Assembly: GCF_022898935.1 (NCBI RefSeq)
Contig: NZ_JALIRP010000012.1
Coordinates: 1 to 64,000, forward strand
Length of the DNA: 64,000 bases
Source: Paenibacillus mangrovi
GTDB taxonomy: Bacteria > Bacillota > Bacilli > Paenibacillales > Paenibacillaceae
Direction: 5' to 3'
Each line of letters begins with the position of its first letter. Position 1 is the first letter of the stretch. The notes below the pieces were generated by a model that searched no databases, had not been told where the DNA came from, and was given only the letters and a program-made list of their open reading frames with translations. Below are positions 49,720-58,080 of the stretch, piece after piece. The position numbers and the translations under genes were made by a program.

Positions 49720-50751
49720 TCACCCTTTCTTGGCAGAGCTGCCCCGGACGTACTTGGCATCGAATAGAAAGAGGCGCATGATTAATACCAGAGACGGGAC
49801 AAGCACAATCAGCCCCAGTATAAAAGCCGTAATGAGCGCAATTGCCATCGCATCATTCGTGAAGCTTTCGTAAATGTTGATCTGCTTGTACAGCACGTAA
49901 GGCAAATGGGAGCTTCCATAACCGAACCAGGCAAACGCAAACTGCAGCATGACGAGCAAAAAGGACCAGCCCAGATACTTTTTCCTCCATACCAAATACA
50001 CAGCAATCAGGAAGCAGAGGAACGATGCCACGAACATCCAGGCCAGATCCAGCATCCGCTGAAAATGCTCCGGGTTTTGCCGGTTGATCTCAAAAAATGC
50101 CAGCAGCGAGGCAGCGATCGTCGGACCGCTCCAAATGAGAGCATATCCGCGCAAAATTTCAAACGCACCTTCATCCCGGCTCTTCTTCGCATAAAAGCTC
50201 AAAAACATCGCGGAGATATACAGAACACTGACAAGCGCCAGCAGAATAACGGACCATGTATAAGGATTAGTGAAAAAATCGTACCAGCTAATGACCACCT
50301 TGCCTTCGAGGACCATAATGATCCCTCCCTCCGAAATCGCAAGTACGGTCGACAGCGCAGCCGGAATCAGAATGCCTGTGGCCCCGTATAAAGCCATGTA
50401 CACTTTATTGTTCTCCTTGCTGCTGCCGTAAGTGTTAAAAGCATAATACACTCCGCGTATAGCCAGCAGTATAATCACCAGACTGCCAGGAACAAGCAAT
50501 GCCGTACCATAATAAAAAGCCGCATCCGGAAAAAATCCGATCAGCCCAACATAAAAGAACACGAGAAAAACGTTTGTGACCTCCCATACCGGCGAAAGGT
50601 AACGCTGAATGATGTCATGTACCTTGTTTCCATGCCCGAGCGCCACACTGTAGAAGCTGAAGAAGCCTGCGCCGAAGTCAATCGAAGCCACGATAATATA
50701 TCCAAATAAAAAGATCCACAGCGCGGTGATCCCCACGAGTTCATAGCTCAC
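49720..50751 (-). CDS. cydB: Cytochrome bd ubiquinol/menaquinol oxidase subunit II
   Basis: A 343-residue subunit II with eight predicted helices; conserved start VGITALWIFLFGYIIVASIDFGAG, SPVWEVTNVFLVFFYVGLIGFFP, and C-terminal INIYESFTNDAMAIALI. It pairs with CydA to reduce O2 to water with low proton coupling. Start overlaps the cydA stop by 4 bp. Downstream is the CydS-like gene. Confidence 0.95.
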   Translation of the reverse strand: MSYELVGITALWIFLFGYIIVASIDFGAGFFSFYSVALGHGNKVHDIIQRYLSPVWEVTNVFLVFFYVGLIGFFPDAAFYYGTALLVPGSLVIILLAIRGVYYAFNTYGSSKENNKVYMALYGATGILIPAALSTVLAISEGGIIMVLEGKVVISWYDFFTNPYTWSVILLALVSVLYISAMFLSFYAKKSRDEGAFEILRGYALIWSGPTIAASLLAFFEINRQNPEHFQRMLDLAWMFVASFLCFLIAVYLVWRKKYLGWSFLLVMLQFAFAWFGYGSSHLPYVLYKQINIYESFTNDAMAIALITAFILGLIVLVPSLVLIMRLFLFDAKYVRGSSAKKG

Positions 50752-52094
50752 TTCGGCTCAGCCCCTTCCATTCCCAGCGCTCTCATTTCTTCAACAGCAT
50801 CATTGCTCTGGAAAAGCTTGCTCAGCACCTTAACACAGGAGAAGCACAATGCCAGGTACAAAATGATGAACAGCACCAGCATCCAGCCCACATAATTCGA
50901 AGTTGTCGCGGCTTCGGCCACCTTCATAACCCCGCGCATCATCCACGGCTGGCGACCGACCTCTGCAAACATCCAGCCCACCTCAATCGCCGTCAAAGCT
51001 AGCGGACCCAGCGCCACGATTCCGATCAGCAGCCATCTCGGATAAGGCTTCTTGCCAGGCAGCCGCTTGCGGAACATATAAAGCAGCGGTATCACAACGA
51101 GGATTCCACCAAGCGTTACCATGAGGTCAAAGTAATAATGGATCGACAGCGGTGGCCGCTCATCCACCGGAAAATCATTCAGCCCGATGACCTCCGTGTT
51201 CGGTGCATTGCCGGCCAGAATGCTGAGTGCATAAGGGATTTTTAGACCGTACCGCACCTCGTTGTTCTCATCCAGCACACCGCCGTACACCAGAGTCGCA
51301 TAAGGCTGGGTTTCAAAATGCCACTCTCCCGCAGCCAGCTTCTCTGGCTGGTATTTGGCCAGATATTTACCTGAAGAGTCCCCAAGAATCGCGGTATCCA
51401 CCGCAAACACGAAGGTCGATATAACCGTCAGCTTTAAGGCTTTTTTGAAATAAATATGCTTTTGTCCGCGCAGAATGCTGATGGCCGCAATGCCGGCAAG
51501 AACACCCGCGCACAGCGTGTAAGAAGCTACCAGCACATGAGATACCTTGGTCGGTGCGGCTGTGTTCAGCATCGCGGCTATGGGATCAATATTCGTCAGA
51601 ACACCATTCGACAGCGTAAATCCCCGGGGCGCGTTCATAAAAGAATTGACCATGGTGATAAACATCGCGGATGCCGATGACCCGAGCGCGACCGGAATCA
51701 GCAGCAGCAGATGCGTTATTTTGTTTTTGAACCGGTCCCAAGTATATAAATAAATGCCCAGAAATATGGCCTCAACGAAAAAAGCGAATGTCTCCATGAA
51801 CAGTGGCAGTGCAATGGCCTGTCCCGCTACCCGCATAAAAGTCGGCCAAAGGAGACTTAGCTGAAGTCCGATGGAGGTGCCTGTCACGACGCCCACGGCC
51901 ACGGTAATCACAAAACCCCGGGCCCAGCGCCGGGCCATGAGCATATAATGCGGATCATTGGTGCGGATGCCCCTCCATTCCGCCAGTGCGATCATAACCG
52001 GAATGCCGACCCCCAGCGAAGCAAAAACAATATGTACGAACAGTGTAAGACCGGTCAATAACCGGCTCAGCATAACGGGATCGAGTGAAGTCAT
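50748..52094 (-). CDS. cydA: Cytochrome bd ubiquinol/menaquinol oxidase subunit I
   Basis: A 448-residue subunit I holding haems b558, b595 and d. The heme/quinol region GWMFAEVGRQPW (Q-loop/GWMAxExGRQPW motif), the start TGLTLFVHIVFASLGVGIP and the ETFAFFVEAIFLGIYLY segment are typical. The Q-loop is short, as in Firmicutes/cyanide-insensitive type bd oxidases, rather than the long E. coli form. The start is MTSLDP with GAAGGAG about 11 nt upstream; the longer frame overlaps the small upstream gene. Overlaps cydB by 4 bp. Confidence 0.95.
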   Translation of the reverse strand: MTSLDPVMLSRLLTGLTLFVHIVFASLGVGIPVMIALAEWRGIRTNDPHYMLMARRWARGFVITVAVGVVTGTSIGLQLSLLWPTFMRVAGQAIALPLFMETFAFFVEAIFLGIYLYTWDRFKNKITHLLLLIPVALGSSASAMFITMVNSFMNAPRGFTLSNGVLTNIDPIAAMLNTAAPTKVSHVLVASYTLCAGVLAGIAAISILRGQKHIYFKKALKLTVISTFVFAVDTAILGDSSGKYLAKYQPEKLAAGEWHFETQPYATLVYGGVLDENNEVRYGLKIPYALSILAGNAPNTEVIGLNDFPVDERPPLSIHYYFDLMVTLGGILVVIPLLYMFRKRLPGKKPYPRWLLIGIVALGPLALTAIEVGWMFAEVGRQPWMMRGVMKVAEAATTSNYVGWMLVLFIILYLALCFSCVKVLSKLFQSNDAVEEMRALGMEGAEPK

Positions 52095-52131
52095 TCGTTT
52101 ATCAGCTCCTTCAGTAGATTGCGGCGTACCC

Positions 52132-52242
52132 CTAACCGAAATAATCCATATATCGCATAAAACCTTTGATAGAGCCGTAAAGACATACTGCAGCAACGAT
52201 GATACAAACAATCACCAGAAGGTTCTCCTGCTTTTTGAACAT
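52132..52242 (-). CDS. Small single-span membrane protein upstream of cydA
   Basis: A 36-residue frame, ATG 52242, with AGGAGG 7 nt upstream. The product begins MFKKQENLLVIVCIIVAAVCL and ends MRYMDYFG: a basic N-terminus, one hydrophobic helix and an aromatic tail. It ends 37 bp before the cydA start, on the same strand, and no other gene intervenes, so it should be transcribed with cydABS. I do not recognise a family. It is not the CydX position, and CydS is encoded after cydB, so this would be a second microprotein of the operon. Confidence 0.6.
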   Translation of the reverse strand: MFKKQENLLVIVCIIVAAVCLYGSIKGFMRYMDYFG

Positions 52243-52339
52243 TATAGAAACCTCCTGGTCATGGACAAAGATGAACGCTCCTTGCACGCTCGTAATCAGT
52301 TTGGCTTAAAAATCCTTTTCATATCCAAAGAGTTTTTGG

Positions 52340-52368
52340 TTTAGACCTAAAGTAAGGTACACTATAAT
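52340..52368 (+). promoter_or_regulatory. Promoter of cvfC with flanking inverted repeat
   Basis: -35 TTTAGA (52340-52345), 17-bp spacer, -10 TATAAT (52363-52368). The inverted repeat TAAGGTA (52353-52359) / TACCTTA (52376-52382) brackets the -10, a layout typical of an operator. Confidence 0.6.
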
Positions 52369-52403
52369 GAGGTAATACCTTAATGATAAGGAGGTTTCTT
52401 TTC

Positions 52404-53540
52404 ATGAAAATTAAATTCATAGAACCAACGCCGAGTCCGAACTCCATGAAGCTTCATCTCGATGAAAGCCTGGAGCCAGGTATCCGTAAAACATATACAC
52501 TCGACAATGAGCGGTCCGCTCCCTCTTGGATTCGGGAAATGCTTCATATCGAAGGGGTGAAAAGCGTATTCCATACGCTGGATTTCGTGGCTCTAGAACG
52601 TAAGGGTAATGCTGACTGGTCGGTGATTCTGGGCGAGGTGCAGGAGCGATTCGGTCAGGAGGGCATGCAAAACGCCCTGACTGAGGATGAAGCTGGTGCG
52701 GCCGAGCATTTCGGTGAAGCCGAGGTGCTGGTCCAGTTCTTCCGCGGCATTCCGATGCAGATCCGCGTGAAGTCCGGATCGCAGGAGGAACGGATGGCGC
52801 TTTCCCAGCGCTTCACGGAAGCCGTTATGGAAGTTGCCGCGGCGACGATGATCAAGGAACGCAAGCTGAAGGATTATGGCGTCCGTTACGGAGAGCTTCA
52901 AGAGATCGCCAAAGAGGTTGAGCAGGAGCTGGAGGCGGCTTTTCCGGAGGAACGCCTGAAGCAGGTCATCTCCCAGGCGATTGCCCATGGGGCAAGCAGC
53001 GAGGAATTCGAGGAGGAGCGCCGGGAGCTAAGTCTCGAAGAACTCAAGGAGGCCATGAACAGTGTGGACTGGCGCGTACGTTATGCTGCGCTGGACCGTA
53101 TGACGCCTGTAGAAGAGCATCTTCCAATCCTCAGCAAGGCGCTTCATGATGAGAAGATGCAAACGCGCCGGCTCGCCGTTGTCTATCTTGGGGATCTGCG
53201 CACGCCTGAAGCGATGGAACTGCTGTACGAGGCACTGAAGGACAGCTCGCCTACCGTACGCCGCACAGCCGGAGATACCCTATCGGATATCGGCGATCCA
53301 GCTGCTACGCCTTCGATGCAGGCTTTGCTTAAGGACAGCAGCAAAATTGTCCGCTGGCGCGCCGCCCGGTTCCTCTACGAGGTCGGAACGGAAGACGCAA
53401 GAGATGCGCTCGAGGAAGCCGTCAATGATCCAGAGTTTGAGGTCAGCCTTCAGGCACGGATGGCGCTTGAGCGTATTGAATCCGGCGAACAGGCAGCGGG
53501 CACCGTTTGGCAGCAGATGGCCAAGCGCAACCAATCCTGA
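52404..53540 (+). CDS. cvfC: CvfC-like protein (Nfu N-terminal domain plus HEAT repeats)
   Basis: A 378-residue protein. Residues about 1-85 resemble the Nfu N-terminal domain (PTPSPNSMKLHLDESLEPG...IEGVKSVFHTLDFVALER). A central domain (about 100-200) matches virulence-factor CvfC/YpgR proteins. Four to five HEAT-type repeats occupy about 215-370 (DWRVRYAALDRM, MQTRRLAVVYLGD, TVRRTAGDTLSD, KIVRWRAARFLYE, EVSLQARMALERI). No Nfu C-terminal CxxC domain exists, so it is not a Fe-S carrier itself. The start is at ATG 52404 with AAGGAGG 9 nt before; the 7-codon longer frame is unsupported. Confidence 0.82.
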   Translation: MKIKFIEPTPSPNSMKLHLDESLEPGIRKTYTLDNERSAPSWIREMLHIEGVKSVFHTLDFVALERKGNADWSVILGEVQERFGQEGMQNALTEDEAGAAEHFGEAEVLVQFFRGIPMQIRVKSGSQEERMALSQRFTEAVMEVAAATMIKERKLKDYGVRYGELQEIAKEVEQELEAAFPEERLKQVISQAIAHGASSEEFEEERRELSLEELKEAMNSVDWRVRYAALDRMTPVEEHLPILSKALHDEKMQTRRLAVVYLGDLRTPEAMELLYEALKDSSPTVRRTAGDTLSDIGDPAATPSMQALLKDSSKIVRWRAARFLYEVGTEDARDALEEAVNDPEFEVSLQARMALERIESGEQAAGTVWQQMAKRNQS

Positions 53541-53618
53541 TCCCGGCATCCGGTTCTGGAGAATGGCTCCTAAATATATCCATTGTCATTAGTCCGGTAT
53601 TGTTTTACTATAAGACAG

Positions 53619-53640
53619 ACCGCATCTAGCGGTAGTTTTT
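53619..53640 (+). terminator. Probable terminator after cvfC
   Basis: ACCGC-ATCTA-GCGGT stem followed by AG and T5. A TTGTCA-17-TACTAT promoter-like pair (53583-53611) lies just before it, but the RNA would then begin inside this hairpin, so I prefer the terminator reading. Confidence 0.5.
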
Positions 53641-53645
53641 GTTGC

Positions 53646-53687
53646 GATATCAGGATGCATTTCTTGAAGTTTATACTTTCTGATATC
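53646..53687. repeat. GATATC-bounded palindromic element, copy 2
   Basis: GATATCAG...CTGATATC, 42 bp, sharing its ends and the GAAGTTTATAxTTxC core with 6470-6513. It lies just before the lysine riboswitch. Confidence 0.55.
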
Positions 53688-53709
53688 TAAAAAAAACGAA
53701 TAAATATTC

Positions 53710-53927
53710 AAAGATAACCTCATCCTGCAAAGGTGAGGTAGAGGTTGCGAAAGCGATAAGTAGCTGCAGGGAGGCGTAAGAGCCGCCTATGACTTGCAGT
53801 AAAAGGCGCTTTCGCCGAAGTGTACGGATCAGCCTTAAGATCCGCATGCTGGGGCTGTTCCCGAAAGGGACAGAACTGTCGCGGCCCATGGCATCTGATG
53901 CCCTGCCAGCCGTGATGAGCTATCTTT
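53710..53927 (+). ncRNA. Lysine riboswitch (L box) aptamer
   Basis: The outer P1 stem is AAAGATA (53710-53716) with TATCTTT (53921-53927). Conserved aptamer blocks appear in order: GAGGTAGAGGTTGCG, GATAAGTAGC, AGAGCCGCCTA, GGCGCTTTCGCCGAAGTG, GCTGGGGCTGTTCCCGAAAGGGACAG and ACTGTCGCGG, matching the five-way-junction L box. The intrinsic terminator 40 nt later and the lysine-permease gene fit transcriptional control: lysine binding favours termination. The promoter was not fixed. Confidence 0.93.
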
Positions 53928-53967
53928 CATGGATGCACGGATGCGGAAACCAGAGGTTTTATATATT

Positions 53968-54004
53968 AGGCCCGCAGGTAACTCCATACCTGCGGGCCTT
54001 TTTA
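53968..54004 (+). terminator. Riboswitch-controlled terminator before lysP
   Basis: A perfect 13-bp stem AGGCCCGCAGGTA / TACCTGCGGGCCT, 6-nt loop, T5. It lies between the aptamer and the lysP start (54068), the usual expression platform. Confidence 0.92.
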
Positions 54005-54067
54005 CTGGCAGTCCCCTTCCATGATATGCAATTATTTGAAATCATTCAGAAGGGAAGTTTATAAGTT

Positions 54068-55531
54068 ATGAGCAATAAAACACCAGCAAATACGCTGCGG
54101 AAGAGTCTGAAAGCCCGCCATATGACGATGATTGCCCTCGGCGGCTCCATCGGTACCGGGCTTTTTCTTGCCAGCGGAAGCGCGATAGCCACATCGGGTC
54201 CAGGCGGAGCCATTCTGGCTTATGCCACGATCGGACTCATGGTATATTTTCTGATGACCAGTCTTGGAGAAATGGCAACGTATATGCCTGATTCCGGCTC
54301 CTTCAGCACCTACGGCAGCCGGTTTGTCAGTCCAGCCTTCGGCTTTGCGGTCGGATGGAACTTCTGGTACAACTGGGCAATCACGATTGCTGCCGAGCTC
54401 TCCGCCGCCACCGTCATTATCAAATATTGGCTACCGGATTCACCTTCTTTCCTGTGGAGCTTTTTGTTTCTGGCATTGATGTTTGGCCTTAACGTTCTCT
54501 CCGCCAAAGGCTACGGGGAATCTGAATACTGGTTTTCCATCATTAAAATCATCACCGTCATCGTTTTCCTAGTCGTGGGTGTCCTGATGATCTTCGGGAT
54601 CCTCGGCGGCGAACCGGTCGGATTCAGCAATTTCAATCTCGGCGGCAGTTCGTTCCATGGCGGATTCTTCGCCTTTATCGGTGTATTCATGGCCGCAGGC
54701 TTCTCCTTTCAGGGTACCGAGCTGATCGGTGTCGCTGCAGGCGAAAGCGAAAACCCGCGGAAAAACGTGCCGCGCGCCATCCGGCAGGTGTTCTGGCGGA
54801 TTTTGATTTTCTATATTTTCTCGATTATCGTCATCGGATTTCTGATCCCTTATACCAGTCCGAACCTGCTCAAATCGGATTTGAACAATATCGGCGTCAG
54901 TCCGTTTACGCTCGTATTCCAAAAGGCCGGACTGGCCTTCGCAGCTTCCGTCATGAATGCCGTCATCTTGAGCTCGGTTCTGTCTGCAGGCAACTCCGGC
55001 ATGTATTCCTCCACCCGCGTGCTCTATGCTATGGCTAAGGATGGGATGGCTCCGAAGATTTTCGGCAAGCTGAACAGCCGCGGCGTTCCGGTCAACGCTT
55101 TGCTCTTGACGACGATGGTCGGCATGCTGGCTTTCCTCTCCTCCTTTTTCGGAGACGGAATCGTATATAACTGGCTGCTGAATGCTTCCGGGATGTGCGG
55201 CTTTATCAACTGGCTTGGTATCGCGATTTGTCATTACCGGTTCCGCCGCGCTTTTATCGCCCAGGGACATTCGCTTGATGAACTGCCTTACCGTGCCAAA
55301 TGGTTCCCGTTTGGCCCGATCTTAGCCTTTATTTTGTGCATGATCGCTATATTTGGGCAAAATACCGCAGCATTCACTGGCTCAAGCATCGACTGGTACG
55401 GCATGCTCGTATCCTACATCAGTGTTCCGCTCTTTATTGTGATCTGGCTCGGATACAAGTGGACCAAAGGAAGCAAGCTGATTCCGCTCGAGCAATGTGA
55501 CTTGACCACCTCTGAACGTCATAACCGCTGA
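54068..55531 (+). CDS. lysP: Lysine-specific amino acid permease (LysP-like)
   Basis: A 487-residue APC-family permease with 12 helices. Start LKARHMTMIALGGSIGTGLFLASGSAIATSGPGGAILAY matches the first helix of LysP/GABA-family transporters, followed by SFQGTELIGVAAGESENPRKNVPRAI and the MNAVILSSVLSAGNSGMYSSTRVLYAMA block. Control by the upstream lysine riboswitch supports lysine as the substrate. AGAAGGGAAG lies 8 nt before ATG. A long perfect terminator follows. Confidence 0.92.
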   Translation: MSNKTPANTLRKSLKARHMTMIALGGSIGTGLFLASGSAIATSGPGGAILAYATIGLMVYFLMTSLGEMATYMPDSGSFSTYGSRFVSPAFGFAVGWNFWYNWAITIAAELSAATVIIKYWLPDSPSFLWSFLFLALMFGLNVLSAKGYGESEYWFSIIKIITVIVFLVVGVLMIFGILGGEPVGFSNFNLGGSSFHGGFFAFIGVFMAAGFSFQGTELIGVAAGESENPRKNVPRAIRQVFWRILIFYIFSIIVIGFLIPYTSPNLLKSDLNNIGVSPFTLVFQKAGLAFAASVMNAVILSSVLSAGNSGMYSSTRVLYAMAKDGMAPKIFGKLNSRGVPVNALLLTTMVGMLAFLSSFFGDGIVYNWLLNASGMCGFINWLGIAICHYRFRRAFIAQGHSLDELPYRAKWFPFGPILAFILCMIAIFGQNTAAFTGSSIDWYGMLVSYISVPLFIVIWLGYKWTKGSKLIPLEQCDLTTSERHNR

Positions 55532-55534
55532 CAT

Positions 55535-55590
55535 ATATAGAAAGGTCCCTTCCGGCTGCTTGATGCAGTCCGGAAGGGACCTTTCTATAT
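55535..55590. terminator. Long bidirectional terminator between lysP and the transglutaminase-like gene
   Basis: A perfect 21-bp stem, ATATAGAAAGGTCCCTTCCGG, closes on an inner CTGC-GCAG hairpin. It sits between two convergent genes. Confidence 0.92.
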
Positions 55591-55592
55591 TT

Positions 55593-56735
55593 CTATTTCC
55601 AAGTGACGTATACCCGCAGATCATCCGTCTCATCCAGCTCGTTCTCCACATATGAAATGGAACTGACGCCAAGCCGGTACAAGTCCTGCAGATCATCCAT
55701 CAAATTCTCATGGCCGGCGGAATAACGAAGCAGCAAGGAATGGCCTCCCTGCTTGATGACCGCTCGTACCTTGGTTCTGAGCTGGGAGCTTGAATTGACG
55801 ATTTCGCCCGGCTCATACAGCTGATATTCAAGTTCCCGCTCCAGTTTTTTATAGTAGCTCTGATGGCTGTCGTTTTGTTTAATTAATTTCTTCAATGTGT
55901 CCCGATAGAGCGTGTTCGCCGCCGGATAGCTTTTCGTCCAGCTGTGGTCCTTCCTGATCTGCGCATCGGTGCGCAGATAATAACCAATGCCGATTTCACC
56001 CGCCTTGTCCGGAGCCGGGTCGTCCCAAGTCGTGTCGAGATGATACCACTTGTTATCTAGGAGCACCAGATTCCATGCGTGAAGCTGGCTGATTCCGGTA
56101 TCGCGCGGAGCGGCCGTTCCTTCCACAATCCGGCTTGTGATACCAGCTTCCTTCAGCATTTTATAGGTCAAAAGGGAGTAGCCTTGACACACGGTACTGC
56201 CAGAACTCAGGCCGTCGTAAGCCGTATATTTCTGCAGCGTCTCGTCATATTTCAAATGGAGCACGACCCAGTCATGAATCGCTTTAATCTTCTCATGGTC
56301 GTTCATCCCCGGCTTGATGATGCTCCCCAGAATACTCTCCACACGCCGGGAGACGTACGCCGTCTGTGCCACCGTTTCCCTGTAGCCCAATTGGACGCTC
56401 ACATTCGCCGATTTCGTATTTCCGCTGTACGAGTAGCCATAGCTCTCAATGGTGTAATTCATGTATGGGTCACTTTCAAGCGCCTGCTCCAACGCGTTCT
56501 TCAGCTGCCCCTTCAGCTGATTGGTCTTGCCTTGATATACAAACTGGACCTGGCTTAAACGCTGGTTCATGGCACTTAGAAGCGTTCTCTGAAGTTCCTG
56601 GTCGGAATGGACCACATTTGCGCTGGATGTCGTAGAAGCATACACCAATTCCCAATCAATACCAGGGGGTAACACCGCTGCGAGGAGCGAACCGGTTAAT
56701 ACAACTTTGGCAACCGATCTGCGCTTCCATCTCAT
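55593..56735 (-). CDS. Secreted transglutaminase-like protein
   Basis: A 380-residue protein with a signal peptide (1-33, ending VYASTT) and an N-terminal linker domain. The transglutaminase-like catalytic domain lies at about 150-265: Cys in SGSTVCQGYSLLTYKML, His in SQLHAWNLVLL and Asp in HLDTTWDDP. The C-terminal 100 residues are a mixed domain of unknown role. Such enzymes act on wall proteins or peptides; the activity is not proved. GGGAGGG lies 7 nt before ATG. It shares its terminator with lysP. Confidence 0.85.
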   Translation of the reverse strand: MRWKRRSVAKVVLTGSLLAAVLPPGIDWELVYASTTSSANVVHSDQELQRTLLSAMNQRLSQVQFVYQGKTNQLKGQLKNALEQALESDPYMNYTIESYGYSYSGNTKSANVSVQLGYRETVAQTAYVSRRVESILGSIIKPGMNDHEKIKAIHDWVVLHLKYDETLQKYTAYDGLSSGSTVCQGYSLLTYKMLKEAGITSRIVEGTAAPRDTGISQLHAWNLVLLDNKWYHLDTTWDDPAPDKAGEIGIGYYLRTDAQIRKDHSWTKSYPAANTLYRDTLKKLIKQNDSHQSYYKKLERELEYQLYEPGEIVNSSSQLRTKVRAVIKQGGHSLLLRYSAGHENLMDDLQDLYRLGVSSISYVENELDETDDLRVYVTWK

Positions 56736-56862
56736 ACAGCACCCTCCCTTCTTTACTTATAGGCATTGTTTGCTTGTGATTCATGCAGCCGCATTTTTAG
56801 CCCTTCGAATTGACTCTATTCCTGCCACTCCGCATATATGACTTTGTACGTAAATTCACTCC

Positions 56863-57498
56863 TTAAAAATTCGATTTTACTGCAGCCTGTACAAAACGGC
56901 CTGCACATTCGGCGATTCCTTCAATATTTCCCGCAGCCAGGGCGTCCTTCGGCAAAAGCGAGCTGCCAATACCGACAGCGCTCGCACCCGCTTCAAAATA
57001 TTCCGCAATATTCGAAAGCGTCACCCCTCCGGTCGCAATAAGTGGAATATGGTTCAGCGGTCCACGGATTTCCCGCAAGTATCCCAGCCCCAGACTGGCC
57101 ATTGGGAAAAGCTTTACGACCTCGGCTCCGGCATAAAATGCGGCCGCAATCTCAGTCGGTGTCATGGCACCCGGCCAAATATCAATCCCCTGCTCGAGCG
57201 CATAATGAATGACCTTCAAATCCACATTAGGAGAAATCAAAAACTGGGCGCCAGCGGATACCGCCTCTTGAGCCATTTTCATATTGAGCACCGTACCGGC
57301 TCCTACATAGGCCTGTCCATCGTAAGCCGAACGCCAATCTTGGATAATATCCAGCGCACCTGCTGTATTCATCGTCACTTCCATCAGCCTAACGCCGCCC
57401 GCTGCGAGTCCGGCTCCGGCAGCCCGGGCCTCTTCACGCGTAATTCCTCTCAGGATCGCTACCAGCCGGGAATTTAGCAGTTCATGTGTCAGTTTCAT
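56863..57498 (-). CDS. eda: KDPG/KHG-type aldolase
   Basis: A 211-residue aldolase (2-keto-3-deoxy-6-phosphogluconate/2-keto-4-hydroxyglutarate type). Motifs: VAILRGITREEA, EVTMNTAGAL, GAGTVLN, the Schiff-base Lys in AEVVKLFPMASLG and the phosphate-binding IPLIATGGVTLSN with SAVGIGSSLL. It splits KDPG to pyruvate and glyceraldehyde-3-phosphate. The start at MKLTHELL has AGGAGGGG 4 nt before it. No kinase or dehydratase gene is adjacent, so the pathway partner lies elsewhere. Confidence 0.9.
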   Translation of the reverse strand: MKLTHELLNSRLVAILRGITREEARAAGAGLAAGGVRLMEVTMNTAGALDIIQDWRSAYDGQAYVGAGTVLNMKMAQEAVSAGAQFLISPNVDLKVIHYALEQGIDIWPGAMTPTEIAAAFYAGAEVVKLFPMASLGLGYLREIRGPLNHIPLIATGGVTLSNIAEYFEAGASAVGIGSSLLPKDALAAGNIEGIAECAGRFVQAAVKSNF

Positions 57499-57713
57499 AT
57501 AACCCCTCCTGAATCTCATCTCTCTATTAGAATAATTCGCATATACGCATCCTTTTCCCTTCCATCGTTTACGAAATATCCTTAAGGTTTTGGACGTAAA
57601 ATCGCAACATTTTTTCAGCTTTTTGTACGGAATTTTCTGTTATATTTCGGTATAATGGGTATATTGCTTGTGATTTTAGTCATATCCATATCTATGAAAT
57701 GGAGCGAATGTCC

Positions 57714-57911
57714 GTGACTTACGTGGATACTACCAATATATCGACAGAGATGTTCATTACTGTACTGTTATTTCTGATCGTCATCGCCCCCCTCTTCAGT
57801 TTGGCGATTCTACGGTTTTTCCAAGGTAAGAAAAAGTCAGGGTTCCTGCTGATCGGTACAGGCTTTGTCGTTTACCTGGTATACAAGGTTAGTATGAATC
57901 TATTGTTTTGA
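57714..57911 (+). CDS. Small two-span membrane protein
   Basis: A 65-residue product, GTG start (57714) with GGAG 9 nt before it; two upstream ATGs in frame have poor spacing. Two hydrophobic segments (about 15-37 and 42-62) are joined by FQGKKKSG, a basic turn. The function is unknown. Promoter not fixed; the intergenic hairpin repeat begins 11 bp after the stop. Confidence 0.6.
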   Translation: MTYVDTTNISTEMFITVLLFLIVIAPLFSLAILRFFQGKKKSGFLLIGTGFVVYLVYKVSMNLLF

Positions 57912-57921
57912 GTAATCGAAC

Positions 57922-58016
57922 GCAAAATAACCCCACAAAGTGGGGACTTTGCTTCGAAAGCTGATTCAGGTACTTTGTGGGGGCCCCGGGAATTATAAAT
58001 TCTGCTAGACAAAAAA
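57922..58016. repeat. Intergenic hairpin repeat, copy 2
   Basis: The partner of 11357-11451, in the same orientation. It has the same CCCCACAAAGT...ACTTTGTGGGG and CCCCACAAAGTGGGG palindromes and the ending AATTATAAATTCT. Differences include one extra A after TTCGAA and GGGGGCCCCGGG versus GGGGGCTCCGGA. Confidence 0.8.
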
Positions 58017-58044
58017 GGCAGTGTCTTAGAGACGCTGCCTTTTG
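58011..58044. terminator. Terminator between the small membrane protein and the glutaredoxin
   Basis: AAGGCAGTGTC / GACGCTGCCTT stem with one G-U, 5-nt loop, A- and T-runs on both sides. Confidence 0.85.
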
Positions 58045-58080
58045 ATTTAAGCCGGGGCTATGCCACGGCTTCTACTTATC

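Noticed and set aside
49572..49760. A 62-residue minus-strand open frame overlapping cydS and the end of cydB
   Set aside because: It is in another register from the CydS-like frame, has no ribosome site or membrane topology, and has a Cys/Trp/Arg composition typical of a shadow frame.
53583..53611. TTGTCA-17-TACTAT as the riboswitch promoter
   Set aside because: Transcription would start just before a terminator-like hairpin (53619-53640), which fits the end of cvfC better; the promoter of the riboswitch remains unassigned.
54569..55270. A 233-residue minus-strand frame inside lysP
   Set aside because: It is antisense to a clear permease gene, with hydrophilic repetitive composition and no start site; a shadow.
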